A program made the translations under genes and the position numbers. The notes below the pieces were generated by a model. The model had not been told where the DNA came from. It made no database searches and saw only the letters and a program-made list of their open reading frames with translations. A stretch of 49,536 bases of DNA, from positions 1 to 49,536 of the IMG/VR virus record IMGVR_UViG_3300025313_000025; one strand, written 5' to 3'. Each line of letters begins with the position of its first letter. The first letter of the stretch is position 1. The stretch comes from a virus. Below are positions 12,671-21,279 of this stretch, in pieces.

Positions 12671-14079
12671 TGACCCTCTTCGCGCGCGATCAATCGGGCG
12701 CCGAGATGCGCATGCGATTGCGTGGAGTCGGTACCGCCATCCAGAACGCCATGGTGACGAGCCCCAAGCGCGTCCCCAACGCACCGACAGCGACGCTCAC
12801 GACGCAGGACCGTGGACGTGTCGGGCTGCCCAACGCAAAGCTCTTCCGCCACTGGGCCGAACATGGGGAGTGGGTGCGCGCGGCCCTCAACATCCGTCGC
12901 GACCAGGTCGCCCAGGCCGAGTGGATCATCGACGCCGAGGACCACAAGAAGCCATGGAGTCGCTCGGCTGCCGAGGAGATCACGTGGCTCCTAAAAGAAC
13001 CCAACCCGGTCGACGAGATGTGGACGACCTTCATCCAGCAGGTCATCGAGGACACCCTCGTCATCGATGCCGGGTCGATCGAGAAGGAACGTACCCTCCG
13101 AGGTGACATCGCTTATCTCCATGTCGTTGACGGATCGACGATGCGTGTCAACAAGTACTGGGATGGCGACCCCGAAGAGCCACGCTACTTCTGGTATCCC
13201 GACTACCAGGAACGAGCCCAGTTCAAGAACGAAGACTTCATCTACATGCGTGCCAACCCGATGAGCTATCGGGTGGTCGGATTGGCCCCGCTCGAGACGT
13301 TGCGCATCGTCGTGGATGCCGAACTCACGGGCCAGAGCTACAACGTGCGCCAGATGAAGTCACCGGCTCCGGACGGCATCCTCGATCTTGGCGAGCAGGT
13401 GCGCCCCGACCAGGTCGAAGACTTCAAACGGTATTGGGATGCCGAAGTGGCCGGCAGGGGAGCCATGGCTTTCCTGGGCGGCACGAAAGGCAGCAAGTTC
13501 GTGCCCTTCCGGATGGGCAACCGGGAGATGCAGTTCCTGGAGTTCCAGATGTACCTCGCGCGCAAGACGGCAGCGGTCTTCGGGATGTCACTCCAGGACC
13601 TCGGTATCCCGCTCGATACCAACCGCGCTACGGCCTCTGTCACCAACGCGAACACCGAGGACCGGGGCCTGCGTCCGCTCCTCGATCTCACGGCTCGCTA
13701 CGTCACGAAGGGCGTCGTCCATGACAAGTCCTTCGGTGGTGCTCGCAACAACCTCATCTTCAAGTTCGCAGCACTGAACCTGAAGGAATCGATCACTCGT
13801 GCCCAACGTAACCGTTACGCGCTTGCAGGGATGTCCTGGATGGTCGTCGACGAAGCGCGGCGTGAGGATGGCCGACCGCCCCTTGGTGGGACGCTCGGCT
13901 CGTCCCTCCTGGCGATGGGTCCTTCTGGACCCGTCCTGCTCATGGAGGGTGAAGTACCGACCGCTCGAGAGGTCCTCGAGTCGAAGGCCAGCAAGCCGGC
14001 GCTCCCGAGTGGAAGCTCGTCCTCAGGATGGATGAGCGACCCCCTCCTCGAGGATGACGCGGGCGACATGATGGAGTAA
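12667..14079 (+). CDS. Portal protein
   Basis: 470 residues. It forms the dodecameric ring at the head vertex for DNA passage. The segments WIIDAEDHKKPWSRSAAEEI, FIQQVIEDTLVIDAGSIEKE, LHVVDGSTMRV, FIYMRANPMSYRVVGLAPLE and a C-terminal MQFLEFQMYLARKTAAVFGM fit the HK97/SPP1-type portal clip, wing and stem. ATGATG start overlaps the upstream stop; the second ATG is also possible. A Ser/Pro-rich tail precedes an acidic C-terminus. Confidence 0.93.
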   Translation: MMTLFARDQSGAEMRMRLRGVGTAIQNAMVTSPKRVPNAPTATLTTQDRGRVGLPNAKLFRHWAEHGEWVRAALNIRRDQVAQAEWIIDAEDHKKPWSRSAAEEITWLLKEPNPVDEMWTTFIQQVIEDTLVIDAGSIEKERTLRGDIAYLHVVDGSTMRVNKYWDGDPEEPRYFWYPDYQERAQFKNEDFIYMRANPMSYRVVGLAPLETLRIVVDAELTGQSYNVRQMKSPAPDGILDLGEQVRPDQVEDFKRYWDAEVAGRGAMAFLGGTKGSKFVPFRMGNREMQFLEFQMYLARKTAAVFGMSLQDLGIPLDTNRATASVTNANTEDRGLRPLLDLTARYVTKGVVHDKSFGGARNNLIFKFAALNLKESITRAQRNRYALAGMSWMVVDEARREDGRPPLGGTLGSSLLAMGPSGPVLLMEGEVPTAREVLESKASKPALPSGSSSSGWMSDPLLEDDAGDMME

Positions 14080-14085
14080 CCAGAG

Positions 14086-14574
14086 ATGGTCGCGACACTC
14101 ACGCTCCGTGTGTACACGGGAACCAACGCCGGGACCGAATCAGCGACGGTCACCGGTATCGACATGATCAGTGCCGACAACGCCACGAACTCGCTTGCCA
14201 ACAGGCAGGCGAACCCGATCAGCGTCGGCACCAAGAGCTATGACAAGTGGCTCAAGCTCAAGCTCAGCACCGCACCCGACAACGGCGTCACGAACTTCCT
14301 GGTCTGGGGTGATGGCGCGGTCGGCTCATCGACGACCCTCATGGTCGGCGCCAACCAGATCACAGGCGTCACGCCTGTGGCCACGACCTCCTCCGTCGCG
14401 ACCACGACGTTCGCTAACTACACCTCGGGCAACAAGCTGGCATGGGATGCTTCGTCGTACTCGGCTACCGATGCCACGACCCGCTACCTCGTGTTCCAGC
14501 TCGTCGTGGATGCCGATGCCAACCCGGGCAACTGGGGGCAGGAGACCGTCAGCTACTCGTTCGATGAGACCTAA
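14086..14574 (+). CDS. Beta-rich virion protein, possibly decoration
   Basis: 162 residues, Thr/Ser/Ala-rich beta pattern throughout (MVATLTLRVYTGTNAGTESA ... YLVFQLVVDADANPGNWGQE). It looks like a jelly-roll or Ig-like domain. Its place directly after portal with GGAGTAACC upstream suggests a structural role such as head decoration or neck fibre. No specific family recognised. Confidence 0.7.
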   Translation: MVATLTLRVYTGTNAGTESATVTGIDMISADNATNSLANRQANPISVGTKSYDKWLKLKLSTAPDNGVTNFLVWGDGAVGSSTTLMVGANQITGVTPVATTSSVATTTFANYTSGNKLAWDASSYSATDATTRYLVFQLVVDADANPGNWGQETVSYSFDET

Positions 14575-14579
14575 GGGTA

Positions 14580-14835
14580 GCAAAACACTAACTCTTGCCT
14601 TGTAAGGTAGGACCACTGCCTCCGAGGCAAGGCGCGCTGCGGCCGTGATGCGAACATGGGTGGAGTAGACTCTTGGTGCGGCCGAAGCAGAACTGACTGC
14701 TCAGACCATCGAGGGCGTGGGGCCCCATCAGGCACCACCGACTCCCTCGTACCCGAGACTAGCGGGTAGCTGACGAGCATGTCCGGACGGGCTGGGAGTT
14801 GATACCCCGGAGACACGTCCCGGTCGCACAACATC
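14580..14835 (+). ncRNA. Structured untranslated region, RNA candidate
   Basis: About 255 bases with no gene but dense pairing potential. Pairs include GCCTTG with CAAGGC near 14600-14635, two CGGCCG elements, AGCAG/CTGCT, CGAGGG with CCCTCG enclosing GGGGCCCC, TACCCG/CGGGTA with a 7-base loop, and GGACG with CGTCC near 14787-14820. It ends in a strong intrinsic terminator. It could be a leader controlling the glycan genes, a processed small RNA, or a structured 3' UTR. It matches no riboswitch class I can recall. Confidence 0.5.
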
Positions 14836-14880
14836 AAACGTCCTCGTGGAGCCTCAGCCCCTCCACGGGGACGTTTCTTT
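14836..14880 (+). terminator. Strong intrinsic terminator before the glycan island
   Basis: AAACGTCC-T-CGTGGAG pairs with CTCCACG-G-GGACGTTT, a 15-bp stem with one internal mismatch, followed by CTTT. The next gene starts 19 bases beyond. It is the strongest terminator in the window. Confidence 0.85.
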
Positions 14881-14898
14881 GTGTCACAATCGTGCATC

Positions 14899-15567
14899 AT
14901 GTCGATGATCGTCATCTGCCCTTCCAGGGGGCGACCCATCAAGGCACGAGAGGCGTATGACGCCTTCGAGGCGACGAGATCGCTGGATGACACGAAGATG
15001 GTCTTCGTCGTCGATGCCGACGACGACACGTTCATCGGATACGTGAAGCAACAAGTCCCTGTCGCGACATACAAGCATGAGGGTGGCGGGATGGGGCCCC
15101 CGCTCAACGTCGCGTCCGCAGAGTACTCACAGCTTCACGACATCGTCGGCTTCGTCGGTGATGACCATCGCTTCCGGACACAGGCCTGGGATGCGGCCAT
15201 CACGAAGGCGCTCGAGACGCCAGGTTTCGCTTATGGCGATGATCGCATCCGTCACGACATCCCTTCACAGGTCTTCATCAGCAGCGGCATCGTCAGGACC
15301 CTCGGGTGGATGAGCCTGCCGGGCGCTAAGCATCTCTATCTCGACGATGCGTGGCGAGTCCTCGCGCAGGGCGTCGATCGGTACTTCTACTTACCGGATG
15401 TCGTCATCGAGCACTGCCATCCGATTGCCGGTACGGCCGAGATGGATGAGGGCTACGCACGTGTGAACGCGCACTCGATGTACCTGCATGACAGCCGAGT
15501 CTTCAACGAGTGGGTCTCATCTGGGAGAGCAGCCATGGACATCGAGACGATCAGGGCTGTCCTGTGA
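14899..15567 (+). CDS. Glycosyltransferase-like protein (GT-A fold)
   Basis: Begins MSMIVICPSRGRPIKAREAY; the strand plus CPSRGRP is typical of GT-A enzymes. FVVDADDDTF, FVGDDHRF and YLDDAW supply Asp clusters able to bind a metal-nucleotide sugar. 222 residues, short and single-domain. ATG 14899 is chosen; it has no ribosome site, and a possible -10 (CACAAT, 14885-14890) lies close upstream, so leaderless initiation is possible. First gene of the glycan island. Acceptor unknown. Confidence 0.7.
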   Translation: MSMIVICPSRGRPIKAREAYDAFEATRSLDDTKMVFVVDADDDTFIGYVKQQVPVATYKHEGGGMGPPLNVASAEYSQLHDIVGFVGDDHRFRTQAWDAAITKALETPGFAYGDDRIRHDIPSQVFISSGIVRTLGWMSLPGAKHLYLDDAWRVLAQGVDRYFYLPDVVIEHCHPIAGTAEMDEGYARVNAHSMYLHDSRVFNEWVSSGRAAMDIETIRAVL

Positions 15568-16148
15568 GGCAGCGGACCGGAAACTCCCCCGGCTTCGACT
15601 ATCAGGTCGAGCGCCACAACAGCGCCTGGTGCGATCACATCGCCAGGACAAACGTCACTGCCGGCCTCATCGCCTGGCTCAAGCCTGACTCACTCATCGA
15701 TCCGGCTTGTGGCGATGGCAGCATCGTCTGTCTTGCCGAGACCATCCAGCCCATCCCTAGGCTCGTGCTCTCTGATGTCAGCACCCCTAACATCTTCTCG
15801 CTCCAGGAGATGGCGGGCGAGATCGGTATCGATATCCGGTGCGAGAGCCTCCAAGAGGCGCTCGACCGCGAAGAATACTTCGATGTCGTCGTCCTCACAG
15901 AGATCCTCGAACACCTCGAATATCCAGATGATGTCCTCAAGCTAGCTCGCTTGAAGGCGGGCAGGTTGATAGCCTCGTCGCCAGAGATGCGGGTCGGACA
16001 AGTCGATACGAACCCTGAGCACCTCTGGATGTTCGATAGCGATGGGTACATGAAGATGCTCGTCGAGGCAGGTTGGGAACCGATCCAGAAGACCGGACTA
16101 GCTTTCCTACATCTCGAGTACGACTTCCAGATCTGGGTCTGTCGGTGA
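15564..16148 (+). CDS. SAM-dependent methyltransferase
   Basis: GTG overlaps the upstream stop. 194 residues. Motif I LIDPACGDGSIV binds SAM, and FDVVVLTEILEHLEYPDDVL followed by GRLIASSP matches the Methyltransf_23-like core. There is no target-recognition domain or NPPY, so DNA methylation is unlikely. Among sugar genes it most likely methylates a glycan or sugar precursor; inferred from context. Confidence 0.8.
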   Translation: MRQRTGNSPGFDYQVERHNSAWCDHIARTNVTAGLIAWLKPDSLIDPACGDGSIVCLAETIQPIPRLVLSDVSTPNIFSLQEMAGEIGIDIRCESLQEALDREEYFDVVVLTEILEHLEYPDDVLKLARLKAGRLIASSPEMRVGQVDTNPEHLWMFDSDGYMKMLVEAGWEPIQKTGLAFLHLEYDFQIWVCR

Positions 16149-16735
16149 GGCGTATCCAGGGATGGACCCCAGAACAGATAATCGCCTACAACCTCCGTTA
16201 CGACGGGACGGCCGTGTCGATCTTCGCCGACACCCAGACGGAGCGAGTGAACAAAGCGAGAGACATCATCAGGGGTCTCCTGCCACGCATCCCGGGGCCA
16301 GCTAGGATCATCGAGCCTGGATGCAGTGCGGGTGATATCAGCGGTTGGTTCACCCCTGCTCATATCGTCACGGGCTACGACGTCGTCCCTGCTGCCGTGG
16401 CCGCGACCCGGGAACGCTATCCGAAGATGGCGGTGATAGAGGCGAAGATCGAGGACATCGAGCCTGCCGAGTGCGACATCCTCGTCCTCTGCGAGTTCCT
16501 CGAACACATCCATGACCCCGTGGGACTCGTGAAGGCATGGATGCCGCTGGCGAAGTTTGTGATCATCGGTCATCCACTCGTGCGGGATGGCTGGGACCCG
16601 GAAGAAGGGCACATCTGGGCCTACTATCCGGAAGACTTCGAGGCATGGTTCTCGATGGGTGGGCACAGGCTCGGAGAGGCTTGGAACTTTCCGATGGGTT
16701 ATGAGATGGTCATCGGCTGGGGGGAGCGGGAGTGA
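16145..16735 (+). CDS. Second SAM-dependent methyltransferase
   Basis: GTG overlaps the previous stop (GTGA). 196 residues. RIIEPGCSAGDISGWF is motif I, GYDVVP the acidic strand and CDILVLCEFLEHIHDPVGLV motif IV. It resembles the preceding gene in layout but is divergent in sequence. The two may methylate different positions of one sugar. Confidence 0.8.
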   Translation: MRRIQGWTPEQIIAYNLRYDGTAVSIFADTQTERVNKARDIIRGLLPRIPGPARIIEPGCSAGDISGWFTPAHIVTGYDVVPAAVAATRERYPKMAVIEAKIEDIEPAECDILVLCEFLEHIHDPVGLVKAWMPLAKFVIIGHPLVRDGWDPEEGHIWAYYPEDFEAWFSMGGHRLGEAWNFPMGYEMVIGWGERE

Positions 16736-17220
16736 GGGGCTATTGGGGAGAGCGCGTCCCGAAGGTCGAAGTGATTTGTCTATGCGGCGAGAAGTTCAGG
16801 GTGACTGAGGGGCGTATCGCCGCAGGTAGAGGACGTTATTGTAGTCAGCGGTGTCGAGCGCTCTACTCGAACATCGGGGTGAAACGCGGTCACTACACCA
16901 AGCGAGTCGTCAACACTGGCTGGTTCTTGCCCGGGAGGGTAGAGATGAAGGGCGAGGCATCCTCGCACTGGCGTGGTGGCGCCGTGGGTTATCGCACTCT
17001 CCATCTCTGGATAGCATCTGTACGCACTAAGCCTGAGACCTGCGTCGGATGTGGCGAGCGGGGCAAGTTGGATTGGGCCAACCTGAGCCATGAGTATCGA
17101 CGTGACCCCAGTGACTGGGTGGCCCTATGTCGCCCGTGCCATGGTCGTCATGACTCTGGAGCCGCTCGCGGGGCAGCTACGGCTAGGTTTGGAAGACGGG
17201 CCATGCAGGGTGGGCTATGA
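16732..17220 (+). CDS. HNH endonuclease-like protein in the glycan operon
   Basis: GTG overlaps the upstream stop and its own stop overlaps the epimerase ATG. 162 residues. A first cysteine set (CLCGEKF ... CSQRC) is followed by CVGCGERG and LSHEYRRDPSDWVALCRPCH plus GRHD, the zinc-braced H-N-H arrangement. It is probably a freestanding homing-type endonuclease that settled in the operon in sense orientation without breaking coupling. A host-DNA nuclease role is also possible. Confidence 0.75.
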   Translation: MRGYWGERVPKVEVICLCGEKFRVTEGRIAAGRGRYCSQRCRALYSNIGVKRGHYTKRVVNTGWFLPGRVEMKGEASSHWRGGAVGYRTLHLWIASVRTKPETCVGCGERGKLDWANLSHEYRRDPSDWVALCRPCHGRHDSGAARGAATARFGRRAMQGGL

Positions 17221-18140
17221 ACATCTTGGTACTCGGGGGCGCCGGATTTCTCGGGCGACACTTCGCCAAGCATCATCTCTATCTTGACCATCGTGTGACT
17301 GCGGTGGACGACATGTCCAGCCCATATGCCAGATGGGACCATGGCCCTGGTTTGCAGGTGGATGATGCTGCCTCTTTTCTCGGGCGATCAGGTCATCCGA
17401 GGTATGACATCGTCTATCACTTCGCAGCGCCCGTCGGAGGCAGGGAGAAGATCGAGGGCGACCCGCTTTTCAACGCTGACTCCCTAAGATTGGATGCGGC
17501 TCTCTTCCGTTGGGCCGCTAAGGCCAAGCCGAGGGTCATCGTCTACCCCAGTTCGTCAGCGGTCTACCCGACGTCTCTTCAGAAGGATGCGGGTACTGCG
17601 CCGCTCCAAGAAGCCGACTTCAGCCCCAAGAACGGACAGTTCTGGGTTGGCGCTGATGAGATGTATGGCTTCACGAAGGTCGTTGGCGAATATCTCGCCT
17701 GGAAGGCCGCGAAGTATGGCGTGAGGACGCTCTGTATCCGTCCGTTCAGCGGGTATGGTGAGGACCAGTCGCCTGAGTATCCGGTGCCTTCCATAGTCGC
17801 TCGCGCGCGCGCGCGCGAGGACCCACTCATAGTCTGGGGCCCGGGGACACAGACACGTGACTTCATCCATGTCGACGATGTCGTGGGGGCCACCATCGCT
17901 CGGGTCAAGAACGGCATCGACGGCTATGTAGCCATGAACATCGGGTGCGGAGAGCCTGTCAGTTTCAACGAACTTGCCTTACGGGTGGCATCGATCGTCG
18001 ATTACGAGCCCAAGATAGTCAATCTTGCCGACAAGCCGTTCGGGGTCATGCAACGTTATTGCGACCCGACGCTGATGAAGACGTACTACGAGCCGAAGAT
18101 ATCTCTCGAGGAGGGACTGGCGAGGATGCTGCGTGGCTAG
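17217..18140 (+). CDS. NAD-dependent sugar epimerase/dehydratase
   Basis: Extended SDR of 307 residues that would modify a nucleotide sugar. GGAGFLG at residues 7-13 is the NAD-binding loop; YPSSSAVYP carries the catalytic Ser; Y150-G-F-T-K154 is the YxxxK pair; RDFIHVDDVV and NIGCGEPVS are the usual substrate-side motifs. The closest general pattern is the GDP/UDP-sugar epimerase group; substrate cannot be told. The gene contains an uninterrupted (CG)8 tract at 17802-17817. Confidence 0.9.
   Translation: MNILVLGGAGFLGRHFAKHHLYLDHRVTAVDDMSSPYARWDHGPGLQVDDAASFLGRSGHPRYDIVYHFAAPVGGREKIEGDPLFNADSLRLDAALFRWAAKAKPRVIVYPSSSAVYPTSLQKDAGTAPLQEADFSPKNGQFWVGADEMYGFTKVVGEYLAWKAAKYGVRTLCIRPFSGYGEDQSPEYPVPSIVARARAREDPLIVWGPGTQTRDFIHVDDVVGATIARVKNGIDGYVAMNIGCGEPVSFNELALRVASIVDYEPKIVNLADKPFGVMQRYCDPTLMKTYYEPKISLEEGLARMLRG
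17802..17817. repeat. (CG)8 dinucleotide tract inside the epimerase
   Basis: Eight CG units in a row encode the ARARARE region of the epimerase. Gain or loss of one unit would shift the frame and switch the gene off, a possible phase-variation site. Confidence 0.9.
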
Positions 18141-18777
18141 GGTCAGCATCATCATCCCGACGCACCATCGTCCCAGGCTACTGCTTGAGCGCGCTCTTCC
18201 TTCTGTCCTTCGTCAGAAGACACAGCATGAGCTCGAGGTCCTCGTCGTTGGTGACGGGACCGATGACGAGACGACGGAGGGCGTGCTTGCCATCGCGGAA
18301 GACGACGCCAGGGTCCACTACTGGAACCTCCCTAAGCAGCCGCTCCCTGATGACCCGCATGTGCGTTGGGGTGTCATCGGGCTCGAGGCTCGGAACTGGG
18401 GCCACGATCATGCTACCGGGGACTACGTCGGCGGACTCGATGATGACGATGAGTTCACGCCGGATCATGTCGAGGTGCTCGTCAGGGGTCTTGAGTGGAA
18501 CGATGTCGACTTCGCCTATGGCAAGTCCATCGCGTTCAAGAGCGGCGGGCGCATCCAGCACTACGGTCGCTGGCCACCTGGCTTCGGGGCCTTCTGTGAT
18601 GGAGCCGCTATCTGGAAGCGTTCGCTTGGCTATCGATATGATCTGGAGTGCTTGCAGCGAGGGATGCCAGAGGATGGCGACCTCTGGACGCGGATGATCG
18701 CTGGCGGCGTGAGGTTCTTCTTCGTCGAGCAGGTGGTCCATCACTACTATCCGAATCCAGAGGGCGGATCGGCATGA
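18133..18777 (+). CDS. Family 2-like glycosyltransferase
   Basis: GTG 18133 overlaps the epimerase stop. 214 residues. MARVSIIIPTHHRPRLLLER is the classic GT2 opening; VVGDGTDDETTE and GGLDDDDEFTPDHV hold the Asp motifs for metal and nucleotide sugar, and EDGDLWTRM supplies the catalytic acid/base region (ED). It transfers a sugar to an unknown acceptor, in an operon with epimerase and methyltransferases. Confidence 0.88.
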   Translation: MARVSIIIPTHHRPRLLLERALPSVLRQKTQHELEVLVVGDGTDDETTEGVLAIAEDDARVHYWNLPKQPLPDDPHVRWGVIGLEARNWGHDHATGDYVGGLDDDDEFTPDHVEVLVRGLEWNDVDFAYGKSIAFKSGGRIQHYGRWPPGFGAFCDGAAIWKRSLGYRYDLECLQRGMPEDGDLWTRMIAGGVRFFFVEQVVHHYYPNPEGGSA

Positions 18778-18917
18778 TCGCGTCATGGTTCATCTTCGGT
18801 GAGTTGTGTGATCAGATCGAGTGCGAGGGCCAGCCGCTCGAGGCCATCATCATCGGGATACTCGTCGTCCTCATGGGCTTCTTGGTATTGCGATGGCTCC
18901 TCGGTAGAGTCAAGTGA
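18774..18917 (+). CDS. Small membrane protein, 47 aa
   Basis: One membrane segment at residues ~22-42 (LEAIIIGILVVLMGFLVLRW) with a basic end (LLGRVK). ATGA overlap with the upstream glycosyltransferase and GTGA with the next. It might tether glycan enzymes to the membrane; inference from context. Confidence 0.7.
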   Translation: MIASWFIFGELCDQIECEGQPLEAIIIGILVVLMGFLVLRWLLGRVK

Positions 18918-19612
18918 TCCCAGTCATCGGCATCCCCTACCTATCGAACCCGGACCTGCTATTCGAGTGCCTCGAGTCGATCTCTCAAGACCAATATGGC
19001 TTCATCCACATCATCGACAACAGCCCGACGAAGGATCCGCTCGTATTGCCCATGGGCGTGCGCATGAAGCCACGACTGCTCGTCACGCGTGGCCATCGCA
19101 ACCTCGGTGTCTCAGCTTCATGGAACCTCCTCATCAAACTCCACTCCGATGCACCATGGTGGGCCATCGCGAATAGCGATCTCATCCTCGGTGAAGGCGA
19201 TCTCGAGCGACTCGAGGAGAATATCGCTGGCTACGGGCTCGTGGCCTTCCAGGGTATGCATCTCTTCGGCATCAGGGCTTCGACGATCAAGACCGTCGGC
19301 TGGTTCGACGAGAACTTCGTGCCTGGCTACTTCGAGGACAACGACTACCACTATCGTTGTGGGCTGCTGGGCTCCACGATCTACCAACTCGACATGGCTG
19401 GGACGCATGTGATGAGCTCGACGCTCTTGCGTTCCGATAGGTACAAAGCTGAGAACGCACGAACGTTCCCCCTGAACGCCCGGTACTATGTCGAGAAGTG
19501 GGGCGGACCGGTAGGCCAAGAGACCTACAAGACGCCTTTCGACCAGGGCAGCAGTCCTCGTGACTGGACCCTGGATATCACCAGGCTGGCCAGCCAGTCT
19601 TGGAAGGAGTGA
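18914..19612 (+). CDS. Glycosyltransferase, GT2-like
   Basis: GTG 18914 overlaps the upstream stop. 232 residues. VIGIPYLSNPDLLFECLESI, then IIDNSP, RNLGVSASWN and WWAIANSDLILGEGDLERLE follow the rhamnosyltransferase-type GT2 layout with NSD in place of DxD. Later FDENFVPGYFEDNDYHYR matches the family's ExD region. Confidence 0.85.
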   Translation: MIPVIGIPYLSNPDLLFECLESISQDQYGFIHIIDNSPTKDPLVLPMGVRMKPRLLVTRGHRNLGVSASWNLLIKLHSDAPWWAIANSDLILGEGDLERLEENIAGYGLVAFQGMHLFGIRASTIKTVGWFDENFVPGYFEDNDYHYRCGLLGSTIYQLDMAGTHVMSSTLLRSDRYKAENARTFPLNARYYVEKWGGPVGQETYKTPFDQGSSPRDWTLDITRLASQSWKE

Positions 19613-19615
19613 GAG

Positions 19616-19900
19616 ATGGCAACGATCTCACGCCGGACGACCGGCGATGTCACGGCGAAGGTCACCGTGCTCCACATCTTGGCGAACGACGTCGACTCGG
19701 TCGACGAGACGACGGACGCTGAGATCAGGTATTACATGACCGCCGAGGCCTCCGGAGAGGACACGCTGACCAGCCCCGTCTTCTCGGGTGACTATGAGTG
19801 GGAAGGCCTGATCATCCCTGCCGCTGGTAGCTGGACGCTACATCTGCGTCAGGTATCGGACGACGCTTCGGTCGCGAACTTGGCTGTCACCGTCGCATAA
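19616..19900 (+). CDS. Small beta-rich protein, 94 aa
   Basis: ATG preceded by AAGGAG inside the upstream gene. Predicted beta sandwich (EIRYYMTAEASGEDTLTS, SWTLHLRQVSDDASVANLAV). A small structural or head-fibre component is plausible because similar Ig-like proteins accompany capsid genes. No specific family recognised. Confidence 0.65.
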   Translation: MATISRRTTGDVTAKVTVLHILANDVDSVDETTDAEIRYYMTAEASGEDTLTSPVFSGDYEWEGLIIPAAGSWTLHLRQVSDDASVANLAVTVA

Positions 19901-19935
19901 ACGCTCAGGGGCATGCCCCGGCGAGGAAGAGGGAG

Positions 19936-20748
19936 ATGAGCGACCTCACCATCTTCAAAGAGATCTACCAGGACCCCATCGGGACGATCGCTACACCGTT
20001 CCGTGATCGCATCGCAGCCGAGACCCACGTCTCACACATGAAGACGGACTACCGCTGGGCCGCCGGTAAGCCTGTCAACCGGATCTACATCCAGGGCTCG
20101 CAGTTGCCGTTGCAGCGCAACGAAGCTGTCCGCATGATGGATGGCGAGTGGCTGCTCTTCATCGATGACGACATGGTCTTCGAGGCTGAGGCGGTCGGTA
20201 GTCTTGTGGCCTCGTACCACGAGCTGAAGGCGCAGATCAGCGAGCCCATCATCGTGGGCGGGCTCTGTGTCCGCCGCTATCCGCCCTATCAGCCGACCCT
20301 CTTCCGGGCCCGTGACATGGCAGAGGGACCCTTCAACTTCATCGAAGACTGGCAGGGCATGGATTACGTGGAGGTGGACGCGACCGGCGCGGCGTTCTAT
20401 CTCATCGAGCCAGATGTCTTCTCGGCCATCATGGGCGGTCCTTTCCCCTCACTGATGATCCGTGCTGGTCTGCATCCGTGGCCGTTCTACGAGTGGACCG
20501 GCACGATGGGGGAGGACCTCCGTTTCTGCCTGAACGCACGCAGGGCAGGTGTTCGCATCTTCGTCGATACGCGTATCCAGATCGGGCATATCGGCCAGAA
20601 GGTCCTCGGTATCTCTGACTTCTACGATCAAGTGGCCAGACGTCCCGAAGAGGTGCAGACCGCTGTCCGGGAGATGAACGATGCCGTCGGGCTCCATACC
20701 CTGTCCCAAGAGGAGGCCAGACGGCGGGAGGGGCTGGATGGCCTGTGA
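19936..20748 (+). CDS. Glycosyltransferase-like protein, 270 aa
   Basis: ATG 19936 with AGAGGGAG upstream. QGSQLPLQRNEAVRMMDGEW then LLFIDDDMVFEAEAV is the GT-A core with a D-D-D metal motif; DATGAAFYLIEPDVF and WTGTMGEDLRFCLNARRAGV give the acceptor and general-base region. It differs from the other enzymes in the island, so several sugars may be added. Ends coupled to the next gene (GTGA). Confidence 0.82.
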   Translation: MSDLTIFKEIYQDPIGTIATPFRDRIAAETHVSHMKTDYRWAAGKPVNRIYIQGSQLPLQRNEAVRMMDGEWLLFIDDDMVFEAEAVGSLVASYHELKAQISEPIIVGGLCVRRYPPYQPTLFRARDMAEGPFNFIEDWQGMDYVEVDATGAAFYLIEPDVFSAIMGGPFPSLMIRAGLHPWPFYEWTGTMGEDLRFCLNARRAGVRIFVDTRIQIGHIGQKVLGISDFYDQVARRPEEVQTAVREMNDAVGLHTLSQEEARRREGLDGL

Positions 20749-21206
20749 TATGGCCCTTCGCCTTCATCATGGCTGACTATGAGTGGCAGGGGCCCAATCC
20801 CTTCTTCCTTGTCATCCGGACGTATGCCATGTCAGATGGTCAGCGCTCAGCAGCGTCGACGGTCATCGACCTCAACGAGAGGGGCTGGATCGCGAAGCAT
20901 CAGGGCCTCATGCGTGTGCCTGGCATCTGGATGCTTTGCAGCAAAGAGCGCTCGAACGCAGAGGGCGTCCTGGTTCCGGTACTCATCCAGACCGTCGATG
21001 ATGGTGACCAGCCGTACTACGTGGCCAAGCATGTGGGCGTCATGTCGTTCAGCGACGAGGAGAGCCAGGAAGTGGTCTGCTATGGTATCGGCAAGAAGCT
21101 ACCTGGTGGACAGGTGCAGCGGCTCTGGGTCATGCCCAACGGTATGACCTGTGGCGGAGAAGACGTCTACCAGCTAGGCAGCGATATGGTGAAGGGTCAG
21201 CTCTAA
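20745..21206 (+). CDS. Hypothetical protein, 153 aa
   Basis: GTG 20745 overlaps the glycosyltransferase stop; ATG 20769 (MADYEWQGPN) is an alternative. Beta-rich with hydrophobic strands (PYYVAKHVGVMSFSDEESQE). No family recognised. It is the last gene before the hairpins at 21227-21322, so it probably ends the sugar transcript. Confidence 0.65.
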   Translation: MIWPFAFIMADYEWQGPNPFFLVIRTYAMSDGQRSAASTVIDLNERGWIAKHQGLMRVPGIWMLCSKERSNAEGVLVPVLIQTVDDGDQPYYVAKHVGVMSFSDEESQEVVCYGIGKKLPGGQVQRLWVMPNGMTCGGEDVYQLGSDMVKGQL

Positions 21207-21226
21207 GCGCCCTGAAGCCCCGATCC

Positions 21227-21259
21227 CACGGGGTAGATCATAGGGGATCCCACCCCGTG
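21227..21259 (+). terminator. Hairpin after the glycosyltransferase operon
   Basis: CACGGGGT (21227-21234) pairs perfectly with ACCCCGTG (21252-21259); the loop holds GGGATCCC, which could fold further. It lies 20 bases after the 20745-21206 gene. Confidence 0.55.
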
Positions 21260-21279
21260 AAGAAGACACCTTTTGGACG

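Noticed and set aside
14580-14880. Known riboswitch (cobalamin, preQ1 or SAM) at the glycan island border
   Set aside because: None of the conserved core sequences I know for these classes is present, so only a generic structured RNA is claimed.
15564-16735. DNA methyltransferase pair with a restriction role
   Set aside because: Both lack DNA-methylase motif IV (NPPY/DPPY or PC) and recognition domains, and sit in a sugar operon.
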